The notes under the pieces were generated by a model. The model did no database searches and had not been told where the DNA came from. It was given only the letters and a program-made list of their open reading frames with translations. From Strongyloides papillosus (taxonomy: Eukaryota; Nematoda; Chromadorea; Rhabditida; Strongyloididae): a stretch of DNA of 64,000 nt. The first letter of the stretch is position 1. Each line of letters starts with the position of its first letter. The translations under genes and the position numbers were made by a program. Below, piece after piece: positions 39,704-52,370 of the stretch. Location of the stretch: assembly GCA_005656395.1 (NCBI GenBank), contig SRSI01000004.1, forward strand, positions 744,001 to 808,000. The letters run 5' to 3'.

Positions 39704-40859
39704 GAATGCAACAAAATGATTAACTTAAATAACTTATCTCAGTTATCAAGTTAACAATATTATTTTTTAAAAGATTCCGATAAATCATTTATATTAACAA
39801 AACCAATTATATATATCAAAAACAAAATTATATGATTTATTACTTATTCAATTACTTTAAATGAAAGAATGTTGTGTATCAAGTAACAATTATAACATCA
39901 GCATGTATAAGAAAGTTTACGCCAATGTATATATATATGATTCATGATTTGAAAGAAATATATTATTTGATTTATGTAGTAACACTTTAACATTATATAT
40001 TTATCAATTTTCTTCATTTTTTAATCAAATTGCTTTAACTTATTACTAGAAATAAAATTTTTTAAGAAAATATTGTAGAACTAAAGTAAAAATAGTTAAT
40101 AATAAAAGAAATTGATATTCAGCAAAAATATTATCACAAATTAACGAATATACTAAAAATTTAGAAAAAAACTACTCTAGAAGCACGAACTATAGCGCAA
40201 ATGAAATTAAAAAAATTAGAAACTTCACAAAAGTTCATAATATATTTACATTTTACCAAGAATTTTTTAAGTTGACAAATTTCTTGTAAAATTTTATATA
40301 CTTTTGAATAATATTTGGTGATCAATCGTGTTTTACATATGCAAAAGATTTTAAAAAACAGTTTCAAATTTGAGAATAATCAAGAAAAAAAAAGAAACAC
40401 TATTCTTACAAAATAAAATTAAATATTTCATATTTGAACAAATAAAAATAATAGAAACAAGTTATGGTAATGACAAAAAAGTTGACAAATTATAAGAAAT
40501 AAAAATGAGGAAAATTTACTTTTTAAATTTTGACAACAGGGCATCATATATTCTTTATAACTTCTTTTTAAATCTACTAATATTTATTAAATTTATTCAT
40601 TGTTTCTAAAAATTTTTAAAATTCTATCTTTTTAATATTAAATATATTTAATACTACATTTTATTAAGTTTATATATCATATTTTAAATGGTTTGTAATA
40701 ATTTATTATATATTGCATACTTAAGATATACAAAAACTTTCGGTTATTAATTATTTTTATACCTAATAAATATAATTATAAAAAAATCTTAGTAATACAT
40801 TTTTATTGGAAGAAAAATCAAGAAATTAATGTAATTAAAAGTAGGTGCTCTCTGTTCGC
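39704..40859. other. Intergenic, no gene seen
   Basis: About 1.2 kb of A+T-rich DNA between the mariner and the initiator tRNA. Nothing recognised. Confidence 0.45.
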
Positions 40860-40931
40860 AGCAGCGTGGCGCAGTGGAAGCGTGCTGGGCCCATAACCCA
40901 GAGGTCGGTGGATCGAAACCACTCGCTGCTA
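40860..40931 (+). tRNA. Initiator tRNA-Met (CAT)
   Basis: The cloverleaf is complete: acceptor AGCAGCG/CGCTGCT, anticodon loop with CAT inside the initiator-specific GGG/CCC anticodon stem, and the T loop ATCGAAA typical of eukaryotic initiator tRNA. No intron. A T7 run about 20 nt downstream can end Pol III transcription. Confidence 0.97.
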
Positions 40932-41368
40932 TTCTCATAGGATGCTTTTTTTGATTATCTTACTAAATACTGTAAAAAAAGTTTAGAGCTATTAAACTTC
41001 ATAGTAAATAAAGAAATTAGTATCTTTTTTTTCTTTCTTTTGAAAAGTCACAACCAACAATAACTGATAATTCAAACATTCAAGAACTAAAAATGCCAAG
41101 AATAGGACAAACCTGATATATTAAAATTTAAAAAAATCTCACAAATGTAAAAATTTCTTAAAATATGCTCACGATCGTTCAAATTAAATTGCTACTCTTT
41201 TTATTGTATCTATACTAAATTAAAGCGAATATTCATCAACTGTTGCACGAATGCATAAAATCATAATGATTTTTTTAAACTAATAAAAATAGTTTGCTAG
41301 TGTAAATTCACTATAGAAGTTATGAATTGATGGATTTTTTTCTCTCATTAATGTTTAAATTTGCAGTC
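40932..41368. other. Short intergenic stretch
   Basis: A+T-rich DNA between tRNA-iMet and the next terminal-repeat element; no feature beyond the T-run terminator at the start. Confidence 0.4.
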
Positions 41369-42883
41369 TACACACAAAACCTAAACACGTCTTTTCGACT
41401 GAAAATGCTCAGAATGCTACAAAATGCAGGTGATGTTAAAATAACCGACCATCCAAAATGGCGTAAGCAACAGGCTACATTCTTTCCTATTTTACTTTTA
41501 CATTCTAAGTCATTTTTTATGCTATTGTTGTACAAATTTTGCATATATATTTTTAGATCATTTTGTGTATACATTGAAATTTGTTTTGCATATACATTTC
41601 TACCTCGTTTTGTATATGCAAACTGAGCTTAAATTTAGCCTGTAATTTTATCTATCTTTAATGTTTTTTAGACTTCCAAAGTTTTTTAGTGATTGACCCT
41701 GTTTTTAAAGTTATTAAAAATTTTTATTTGTTTATTTATCCATTTTAGACTATTTCACAGATTTATTAATGTTTTTACACAAATTTGAAAGTTGATACAA
41801 AAAGGTAATAATAAATACAGATAATAAGAGAAGAAATAACGGCATTAGTTTTTAATAACACATACTTACACGTATTTTTATATTATTACATTTATTTTTG
41901 AACCCTAAAATTTATTTTATTAGTCTTAAAGATCTAGTAATTATCAAGTACAATAATATTTATTAGATGTTATACGAGTCTGTTAAAGTCTCTTACCAAA
42001 TTAGACATCCTTTTAAAGTTTAACTTGAAATAAACGCGATGGACTACACATTACTGTGAAATCTAAAATTCTTAATTTTAGTTAGTGATCTTATAATAAT
42101 AATAACATTTGGAACTTTTTACATTGATAAAAAACTAATATCGTAATATGTTAACATAAAAGAAATTTCACAATCACTTATTGCTACTACAATTTTAGGC
42201 ATTAAATGTTCTACGGTTATCTTATAGAGTAAGGATTATGATTATTAGCAGTTGTAGCTGGTGATTTTATATATGTATGAGATTTTAAAAAATTACTAGG
42301 AAACTCTTAATTGTTGGTTGATTGAAGAGAATCAAGAGTGTACCACAAATAATGTGATTCTTTTGTAGACATAGTAAAAAAAATTATTTATTTAAGAGTT
42401 TATTATTTAAATAATAAGATATTTTTTATTATTTTGTTTGGTTTAAATATTTTTAACAAGAAAATTAAAATGAAGTTTTAAAAATACCAAACTTTTATTT
42501 TTGTTTATTTTGTTACTATTTTATATTAAGTAAAAATATTATATTCTATTGATAAAGAATCAATATATTTTTTAATTTATCGAAAAAAACTTTTAAAATC
42601 TTTTAATTTATTATAATAATTACAAAACTATGAAACTTACAAATTGGGGGTAAATCATATACATACATTCTAGCTCATCTTGTATGCAGATTCTACTTTA
42701 TTTTGATCACACATTCTACCTCGTTTTGTATATGCAAAATAAGATAGAATTTACATGCAAAATGAGCTAGAATATGTTTGCAAAACGGGTAAAAAACCTA
42801 GGCCTCAAAAAACTATCGAATATAGCCCTTTTTTTACATCAATCGTATTGGTCTAAAAGACATGTTTAGGTTTTGTGTGTGTA
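41369..42883. mobile_element. Terminal-inverted-repeat element, about 1.5 kb, unclassified
   Basis: Ends match as inverted repeats of about 27-30 bp with a 2-nt indel and few changes: TACACACAAAACCTAAACAC at the left and the complement of ...GTTTAGGTTTTGTGTGTGTA at the right. Inside, near both ends, a motif TTCTACCTCGTTTTGTATAT-GCAAA recurs (about 41598 and 42712), with inverted variants nearby (TGCAAAATGAGCTAGAAT). No transposase is readable; probably a non-autonomous DNA transposon. Confidence 0.7.
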
Positions 42884-43555
42884 ATTATCCATTATTTTAA
42901 ATAACGTGTCTTCTAAGAGTTTTAACTAAGACATAATGAACTGAAGCTTTAAAAAGTTTATGTTAAACACTGGAAAAGATGTATTAAATGTTAAAACATT
43001 TTAGTAGATGTTCTCAAAATGTCGAGATATAGAAATGAAATTTCTGCTTCTAATTAAAATTTTTTGAAATAACATTACTTAGAAACTACTTTTAATGACT
43101 TTTTATATAACATGTTGTCAAAACTGGACAAGAGAAAATAGACTACTAGTAACATACTTTATAATATATTATAAAAACAAGTTAGACATTAAAATTAGCA
43201 TGATATTATACAAAATATTAAAATTTAACAACAATTTACATTATTTCGAAGTATGGAACATAAATACTTTTGTAAAATAAAAAGAACACTTTATGGTATA
43301 ACCTAATGTTGTGCGTCGTCATAAATATTTTCTTTGTCGCTTGATATTTTTATACATGTAAAGCTTTTCACTACGTTTTACTAAAAATTGTCAAAATTTG
43401 TCTATTTTTCTTTTGTAAATACTATATTAAAAAAATTCTACACTAATTTTATATCATTTAATATGTTTTAATAAAATTTTAAATGTAGTTTGTATTACTA
43501 GTGTTCATAGTAAAATAACATTAATAATAATTATATAAAAAATAATTATAACGTT
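42884..43555. other. Intergenic, no gene seen
   Basis: About 670 bp of A+T-rich DNA; the open frame at 43095..43280 (+) has random composition. Confidence 0.4.
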
Positions 43556-43665
43556 TTATGCTCTATATTCGGTTGAAATACACCGAATTCCGTCCTGTCG
43601 CCGAAGTGAATCAGTCGGAAGATATTTTCATATTTAGATGAGAAATTTCTTGGAAACTATTAGTG
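43556..43665 (+). pseudogene. Decayed 5S rRNA-like sequence (copy A)
   Basis: The order GTTGAA..., CCGTCC, GAAGTGAATCAG, TTTAGATGAGA, CTTGGAAAC follows eukaryotic 5S rRNA (CGTTGAA, CCCGTCCGAT, AAGTTAAGCA, TTGGATCGGAGAC, CTGGGAATCC), with many substitutions. It is either a 5S pseudogene or a 5S-derived SINE fragment. Confidence 0.45.
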
Positions 43666-43811
43666 GTGAAAAGTCTTTTTTTAATATTATTTATAATAAA
43701 ATTGTCAGCCATAGGCTCCATCAGCTTCTGGCTCATGGTCATATTAAAAATAAACTTATAAATTTATTATATATTAATAAGACAACAATTTTACAATTTT
43801 AACGATATATA

Positions 43812-44711
43812 CAGGGTGGGCTAAAAGTCACATTACAGTTGCAATAAAACACTTTACAACTTTTTTTGTAGGCGACATATTTTTATGGTATTACACGTAT
43901 TTTGCAGAAAATTTGTTAAAGAATAGTATATTACAAGATTGTTCTCAAGAATGAACTTAAAAAAAATTTTTTTAATTTTTTAATATTTTACATTTAAAAA
44001 ATGTTTTTCTTACTTTTTTTCAATTTAAACTTATTTTTAAGTTTAAAACACATGAATACAATTCGTAATAAGTCAATATTTCACACAATTATGTATGAAA
44101 AATGATATCTTTTAAATGATCACCATTTAATTTCTTGCACAAGCTTGTTCATTATAAAACATTAATTATTACTTTTATTAAATTGTTTTATTTAACTGTT
44201 TGAAATGATTTACAACACTTAATAATGAATGTCTTGACGAAGCTTGGGTCACATTGTAATAGGTTTTGAATAATTTTTGAGTTGTATCGATTGAACATCT
44301 GTTGGTGTAGCACTCACGAAATATTTTTGTCCGTTCTTCAGTAGAATACTTTCTTAAAGAGGTAACAACGATAAAAAATATTTGAAATATATGAAGGAAA
44401 TTAATGTTGTATAAACAAAATGTTTTATGAAGAAAAATTTTCCAAAGTAACATTTTAAACATCTAGCATTTATTTTTAAATAAATTGGAATATTTTAAGA
44501 TGTACTTTTAAAACAAAAATATAAACATTTTTATTTAACTTAATACAACTTTTTATTAAGATCATTCTTTGGAACGATCTTGTAGTATATTATTCTCTAA
44601 ATTGTTCTGTACAAAATGAGTATAATATCATAAAAATACGTCAACAATAAAAAAGTTATAACATTTATAATGTGTTTCATCCAACCGTGATGTGACTTTT
44701 GGCCCACCCTG
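43812..44711. mobile_element. CAGGGTG-ended DNA transposon remnant, 900 bp, TA target site
   Basis: The termini CAGGGTGGGCTAAAAGTCAC and the complement of GTGACTTTTGGCCCACCCTG form inverted repeats, flanked by TA at 43810-43811 and 44712-44713. This matches the Tc1/mariner-like layout. Length and contents show an internally deleted copy. Confidence 0.85.
44178..44400 (-). pseudogene. Helix-turn-helix fragment of a mariner-like transposase
   Basis: The minus-strand frame reads YSTEERTKIFRECYTNRCSI, then DTTQKLFKTYYNVTQASSRH and LLSVVNHFKQLNKT. This is the DUF4817-type N-terminal helix-turn-helix seen in arthropod and nematode mariner-like transposases (YTxEERxxIVExYxxN...TQRxFRxxF...APSRxTIxxLVxKF). 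Only this domain remains; no catalytic part is visible in the 900-bp element. Confidence 0.6.
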
Positions 44712-44713
44712 TA

Positions 44714-45405
44714 TATTAATTGTTTATATTAAAATTTATATGTTATGTAAATTTTCATAGATGGTTGATATAATGCGTCAACTGCCGACAAAAATAATTA
44801 CAATAACAACATTTTTATACAAATAATTTTAAATATATGTTTAGAAATTTAAATAATTACCAAAAAAAATAACAAATAAAATTTTAGCTACCATTTTGAT
44901 TTTTATTATGTATAATTTTGAATTCCAGATGTAGTTACACAACTAAAAATATATTTATAATAAGTATTAGTTAATATATTTCATTCAGAAAAATGTTTTA
45001 AATATTAGAAGCTATTTCTAGCTTCATTCCAAAATTTTGAAAGCTGAAGAATTAGCCTCAGAATTCAATTTTATCTTTAAATTAGGTTATTTAAACCGAC
45101 ATTTTTATAATAATATTAACCCACGTCTTTTACATTTCATTCGCTTACAATTTTTTTACCAATTAATATGCAGCGAATGTATGTGTATTGATAAATAAGA
45201 TCATTGTTATAATAAAGATGCCAAAAAACAACTGTATAATGAAAAACAGCAATATTTTCAAACTTCTTAGATATTAAAATTAACAAGATTAATTTTTAAA
45301 AAATGTACTTACTACAATGAAATATTTCTTCATTAATTTTATATCATTATTAGTAGTTATGTAGAAAACAATTATAGTGTCTTGCTTTTATAGATTCAAA
45401 ATCAA
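44714..45405. other. Intergenic, no gene seen
   Basis: About 690 bp without a recognised feature. Confidence 0.4.
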
Positions 45406-45520
45406 AATGTTAACCATAGTGACAATCCAACTTTGAGTATATCCTGCTTAATGTACTGGATTCCATCCGATTTTCGAAGTGAATCTGCTGCAAGTTTATT
45501 TAGAACTTTGATGTAAGATC
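45406..45520 (+). pseudogene. Decayed 5S rRNA-like sequence (copy B)
   Basis: It contains GATTCCATCCGATTTTCGAA followed by GTGAATCTGCTGCAAGTTTA and TTTAGAACTTTGATG, in the order of the 5S rRNA middle and 3' parts. It aligns with copy A at 43556-43665 (CGAAGTGAATC shared exactly). Diverged; not expected to be functional. Confidence 0.4.
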
Positions 45521-45839
45521 TATTAGCAAATTTTATTGACATAAGTCTTTTTTTATTTTCGTTTATAAATGTTTCTTTAGTAAAAAAGTAAAATTTTATT
45601 ATTTTGGTGTTTATTTGATATTATATAATACATTATGTATAATTTTATCGCCATTCCATTTATAACAAAGTGAAAATTATCAAGATACTTTGCTTCAAGT
45701 GTTTCAAGAACTCATTGTATATTCAAAATTATGTATCTAGAAAAATAGAAATTACAAATCTTTTATAGCTTAAGTTAAAAGAGTATTAATAATGGTACAT
45801 TTTAGTTCAATAACTACCTTTTTTTCTTTTGTCAACAAA

Positions 45840-46178
45840 TGATAGCCATTTTATTTAATAAGTAACCATCTTTTCACATAAGCTATTAATTACGTGTTGT
45901 GAAAAAATTTTATATAGTCTTTCGTTAATTTAGCTGATAAAAAGCATCTGTAATAATAGTTTTTGTTAACATTAAATTCCAATGATCGTATTGATGAAAT
46001 TTTATTTTATTTAAAATCATTGCTATTTTCCTAAGAATAAAAATTAACTAACGATTTAAATGTATTTATTAGATGAAAGAAATAAATTATTCGAAAATGT
46101 TTGGGCAAATTTTTTTTGAGTAGAATAATATTTTGCCTTTTTGACGTAAAATCTTGAAGAAAAAGGGTCGCCACGCGT
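45840..46178 (+). repeat. Diverged copy of the 48-kb inverted-repeat element, abutting tRNA-Asn
   Basis: The sequence parallels 48360-48965: ATTTTATTTAATAAGTAA, then the TTTCGTTAATTT and GTTAACATTAAA region, then TTTTGCCTTTTTGACGTAAA-ATCTTGAAGAAAA. The repeat end lies within a few bases of the first nucleotide of tRNA-Asn, so it forms the 5' flank of that gene. Confidence 0.6.
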
Positions 46179-46179
46179 A

Positions 46180-46206
46180 GCCTCCGTGGCGCAATCGGTT
46201 AGCGCA

Positions 46207-46250
<44 letters not shown>

Positions 46251-46253
46251 GCG
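46180..46253 (+). tRNA. tRNA-Asn (GTT)
   Basis: Acceptor GCCTCCG/CGGGGGC with one T-G pair, D arm GCGC/GCGC, anticodon stem TCGGC/GCCGA with loop TGTTAAC (anticodon GTT), and T arm GGTGG-TTCAAGC-CCACC. No intron. A T-rich stretch downstream provides termination. Confidence 0.95.
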
Positions 46254-46329
46254 TTTATTTCTTCTTTTGATATCAGTTCCTACACAAAATTACTTCTAAA
46301 TTCAAAGTAAAGCAAGATTTTGGAATAGT

Positions 46330-46600
46330 GAACGAATTTGTCTTGATACAGTAGTGTTTTGTGTGATAATAAAATGCTTTATTACATATTCTTAAAGATT
46401 TAGCACCATTTTAGCAAAAACTAAGCTTTCGTTCGAATTTACTTCCATAAGAAGTAGTTTTTAACCGTAACTTTAACTTTCGTTTTCTGAATTACTTAAA
46501 ACATAATGTATCTTTTAAATTTTGATAAAATGTTTATTTTGAAAACAAGTGTGTTCACTGTTTTAGAAAAAATTCAAAAGTAATTCACAATGTCTACTAA
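46330..46600 (+). repeat. Dispersed repeat shared with about 58380-58620
   Basis: Matching motifs in the same order occur here and near 58400-58620: GTGTTTTGTGTG/GTGTTCTGTG, ATACGAAGTAG/ATAAGAAGTAG, and ATTACTTAAAACATAAT (identical). Both copies sit next to tRNA genes. The nature of the repeat is unknown. Confidence 0.4.
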
Positions 46601-46714
46601 CTAATCTTTCCCTAGTTTTCTCCTAACTGTTTACTTATACGAGATTGTAATAATGGAAGAACACGAATATAAGACTTTTGTTTTTGTAGTATCATAGATA
46701 TAAAATCTAAACTT

Positions 46715-47966
46715 TGCCCCATACCAGGCTCGAACTGGTGACCTTGGCATTGCTTAGAACGGTAGCACGTAAATCCTACAATGCGTTTTTTGCCAAAAAT
46801 CACACAGTGATTTTTTACCAATTTTTGTGTCAGGATTATGTTTATAAATTAAAACATAGATATAAATTTCTTTTGTTATAAACAAAGATAATATGTAATT
46901 TTTAGTATTTTTTTGATAATTCAGTGTGTTATTTATGTTGCCATTATTTTATTAGTAAAAAAAATTTATACAATAACACTTTGAATACAAAAGATATTTA
47001 TGTTATTTTGGTAATCTATTTATACACTAATAATTAAAACATAGGATAAAAGTTTGTTAATTGTTAAACAAAAGATTAATAAAATTTAACTTTTAAACAA
47101 AATTACTTTAGATTTTACAAATTTGAAGTATAGATTTTTATTATGTCATGAATAACGTTAGTGAAATTATTTTAAACTAGAAAAAATGGTATTAATTTTA
47201 ATAAAAAACAATTTTTATTTGTAAGGTGATTATTATTCAATTAAAACATTAAAACAAAATTAATCTAAATTTTTACTACTCTGAAAATACAGATTTTGAC
47301 TACTTCATAAATAATGTTAACAAAATTATTATTCTTGTAAAAAATATATACTTCTTGAGATTAAAACACCAATTTTAAAGATATAAAATTCTAAGGACAA
47401 CTTCTTTTTTAATATATATTGGGCATGTTTGTCCATTGGAAATATTAGAATTGTCATATTAAATAAAATAACATAATACTAATACAATTATTATTGTTAA
47501 ATATAATTTAATTAAATGTGTTTTAAAAAATTTCTTAATATCAACTATTATCAAAATAATAAATACATTTAATAGTTTATACAATTAAATACTTTATATT
47601 TTATTGGAAAATGTATAAATTAATCATTATAAAATCATATTTAATTTTATTCAAAGTGACATAAAAATTATGTGCGAATGAAACGAAAAACTATATAATG
47701 TATGTATGTGTTCGGCACGTCGGTTTATAAAACTCAGTTTCAGTTTAGTACTGAGGCTGGGGCAATTTGGTATTTTATATAATAGTAGTGTATATATTAT
47801 ATATATATTACTATTATATAAAATCCTAGATTGCATTTTTTGCCAAAAATCACACAATCCTCTAGATTGCGTTTTTTGGCAAAAATTTTTGTAGGATTTA
47901 CGTGCACCCGCTTAGAACAGCTTTAACTTATAAGTACCACGCGCTAACCAACTGCGCCAATGGGGC
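46715..47966 (-). tRNA. tRNA-Ile (TAT), split within its intron by a 1.15-kb element
   Basis: The 5' half on the minus strand starts at 47966 (GCCCCATTGGCGCAGTTGG...) and runs through the anticodon loop CTTATA. The 3' half ends at 46715 (TGCCA...ATGGGGCA). Leaving out the element at 46761..47909 and one 9-bp target copy gives a tRNA-Ile(TAT) with perfect acceptor (GCCCCAT/ATGGGGC), D stem (GCGC/GCGC), anticodon stem (TGGTA/TGCCA) and T stem (ACCAG/CTGGT). The remaining intron after position 37 is about 20 nt. Animal tRNA-Ile(TAT) genes usually carry such an intron, so the gene identity is firm. As it stands the transcript would be over 1.2 kb and cross many T runs, so the gene should be inactive unless the insert is removed. 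Confidence 0.88.
46761..47909. mobile_element. Non-autonomous DNA element inside tRNA-Ile, 9-bp target duplication
   Basis: A 1,149-bp insert with terminal inverted repeats GGTAGCACGTAAATCCTAC (left) and GGGTGCACGTAAATCCTAC (right, complement). Subterminal TTTTTTGCCAAAAATCACAC-type blocks recur at both ends. It is flanked by identical 9-bp copies of GCTTAGAAC (46752-46760 and 47910-47918). A 9-bp duplication with ends beginning GG fits a Mutator-like element, though no transposase is present. A long A/T palindrome with TATATAATAGTAGTG lies at about 47765-47830. Confidence 0.85.
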
Positions 47967-48013
47967 TTGAGAAGAGAACGAAAACTAATTGATCATTACG
48001 AATTAAAAATTGT

Positions 48014-48968
48014 ATAGGTAACAAGTCATTTCTTCAATATTTTCTGTCAAAAAGACAAAACACTATTCCAACCAAAATTATTTTTTATATACGCGGCAAA
48101 ACGTTATTCCAAGGTAATAATTTATGTTTATATTAATAAAAAAGGAGTTGATTATTAAATTAATGATAAATAATTTATGGTAAACAAGAGTTAGAAGTAC
48201 AATTGATACCACTATTTTGTGAATTGTAAAAAATGTGTATTTTCAAATGTATTTTTGATAATTTTACAAAATTATACACATAAATTATTATAAATTCGAA
48301 TAAGCTGTTAATTTTTTTGATAATATATAGTTATAAACATATATATATAATTCATATATCAGTAGAGATTTTATTTAATAAGTAATCTTTTTGATTTCAG
48401 CTATTAAAGTTTTTATACTTCTTTGTTAATTTATTTGGTAAAAGAATACTGTAAATTTTTGTTGTTTCTTAACATTGACATATTAAAATTATTATAACGT
48501 TGAACAACATAAATAAAGCACTTATTATTAATTAATGCATATTTTTTTTAATTTAGTTACCAATTTTTTAATATTGATGCATTCTTCTTAATAAGTCCTT
48601 AAAATAATGACATTGTTAATTTATATTTTTGGTAAAGTGGACAATAAAAATATTGTAAGAAATAATAAATCTAATTATTCATTACTTTTATTTAAACTTT
48701 AATTATCATACTAGTAATTTATTTACAACATATCTAACAATTATTTTTCTTTATATCAAATTCCAATAAGTATATAAATTAAATATTATTTTATTTAATA
48801 ATATAGGTATTTTCCCATGTATAAAGATTAATTAATGTATTTGATATTGTCCATTATATGAAAGAGATTATTATTTGGAAATGTTCGCGGCAATGATTTT
48901 GGCTGGAATAACGTTTTGCCTTTTTGACAGAAAATATTGAAGAAAAGCCTTGCCACTATTGTATACAT
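48014..48968. mobile_element. Inverted-repeat element (MITE-like), about 0.95 kb
   Basis: Left TTCTTCAATATTTTCTGTCA-AAAAGACAAAACACTATTCC (about 48032-48075) matches the complement of the right end GGAATAACGTTTTGCCTTTT-TGACAGAAAATATTGAAGAA (about 48908-48946). The similarity extends weakly outward to about 48014 and 48968. No coding capacity. The left end lies about 50 bp from the tRNA-Ile 5' end. Confidence 0.65.
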
Positions 48969-49206
48969 TAAAGTTAAATGATACTCATTTATTCTAAATA
49001 AAATAAGCAGTTTTGTAAATTATTAATAATTTAAATATTCAGAGATTTGATAATTCAACGAATTGGCATAAAAATCTTAGGTTACTGAAAAATGCAGTTA
49101 TAAATAATTTATTATTCAATTAGCCAATATTGCAAATCTTAACTTCTAAAATTGACTGTATAAAGAATTTAATGTAGTTACCAATCAAGGTGTGCCTGGA
49201 TTCACA

Positions 49207-50829
<1,623 letters not shown>

Positions 50830-51090
50830 AAAATGTTTTTATCTATCTTTATAGGGAGGTTAAATTACGGCAGTGCCAGTCAAAGAGAAGCCATAGGCTA
50901 AGTCTTATCAATAAGTGAATAGGAATTATGTGTTTTTTTCGGAAAAAATCATAAAAATTCACTCAAAAGAACAAATGCTGAAAATTCTTCAAAATATGTT
51001 TATTTATTATTATTTATGCTTAGGATACCTTTTATTCTAGAAAAAATCGCTCTAAATAGCAATTTTCAGCCAAACTGTTAAATCAAATAC
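50830..51090 (+). repeat. Dispersed repeat, inverted relative to 56240-56450
   Basis: ATGTTTTTATCTATC, ATTACGGCAGTGCCAG, TTTTTTTCGGAAAAAAT and AAAAATTCACT occur here in the same order as in the complement of 56240-56450. The other copy lies inside a terminal-repeat element (56187-56632), so this is probably part of a related, decayed element. Confidence 0.6.
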
Positions 51091-52355
51091 CTTCGCAATT
51101 CCTTTATTATAGAAAATTAACCGGCAAAATTAAGTAGCGGCGCGATTCGCTATATAGTCCTTAGACTAATGCCTCTTTTCTCGACTATAGTACTATTAAT
51201 TACAATTAAATTTTTAGAAAATTTTGACTAATCAAATACCGATTATTTCCTACATTGTTTTTAGTAATCAGGAAATTGTGCAATGTTTTATTATATTTTT
51301 AATAATCTTAATGTTTTACTGGAAAAATTATTTACAGTACAGACGAAATAATAAAAACAAATTATGAAATTCTTTTATAAAACGTAATAAAATTATTTGT
51401 AAAAAAATTAAATTTTATCAAAATTTTAATAATATCAAGCGACAAACAAAAAATGCTGTAAACGACATAAAATATTATGTCGCCAAATAAATTTTTTTGT
51501 TCTTTACAAAAATATATATGTTTGACATTTTGAAGTGATGTAACTTTTTTATTTTTAATATTTTCTATCATATTCTGCTCATCTTAGAGTTGCTTTATGT
51601 AATATATTATGAGATATTATTTTAGTATAATCCTTTTTTAAAAGTTAAAATATTTAAAAGTTTTTTACTTTGAACATGAATACATAATGTATTATAAATT
51701 TTTATAAATCTGATTTTATGAGTGATCATGAATGATATCATAAAAAAATTTGGTCGTCGGATGAGTACAACTTTATAGAAAAATACATTTTTATTATAAT
51801 TAAAATTATTAAAAAAAAGATACTGTTATGTGTTAGTAAATGCATTTTATAACAGTATTTACAATTTTTTTAAAATTAAAATATAATCTTGTATTTTGAA
51901 ATGTATCGTAGAAAACGAATCAATTTATAAGATAAAAATGATGTCATAAGAAAATGGCAATTATTTTAAAACTTTTCAAATTGTTGATTTTATTTCTAAA
52001 TACTAAATATTTGCTATGAAATTAGTGACATGTCAAAAAAAAGTTGTAATTTATTATATGAAACAACACAACTATATTTTATAAAAATTTTTTTTTTTTT
52101 AATGTATAATACATTTTTACGTAAATATTGGTGAGGTATTTTTTTCAAGCTTAGTGAGAAGATCAGTCAATATAACTTTCTTTTATTCATTAATTTTGGT
52201 TAATTTAACAATAAATTAGCTTACAAATAAATGATAAACAAATATTTTATTTCTCCTTAAATTTCAACATTATTAATATATTAACTGTATTATTAAATTA
52301 AAAAAAATTAGACAATGTGTAAGAATGCAAAAATTTGGTATTTCCACAATGTCAC
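51091..52355. other. Intergenic, no gene seen
   Basis: About 1.3 kb. A small island of higher G+C at 51130-51170 (GTAGCGGCGCGATTCG) could not be folded into a tRNA. An open frame at 51362..51571 (-) is of random composition. Confidence 0.4.
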
Positions 52356-52370
52356 GCGTTTATGGTGTAA

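Noticed and set aside
44178..44462. Host gene on the minus strand
   Set aside because: The frame lies inside a bounded TA-flanked transposon and reads as a transposase helix-turn-helix.
51120..51180. Possible tRNA relic in a G+C-richer patch
   Set aside because: No acceptor, anticodon and T arms could be paired together on either strand.
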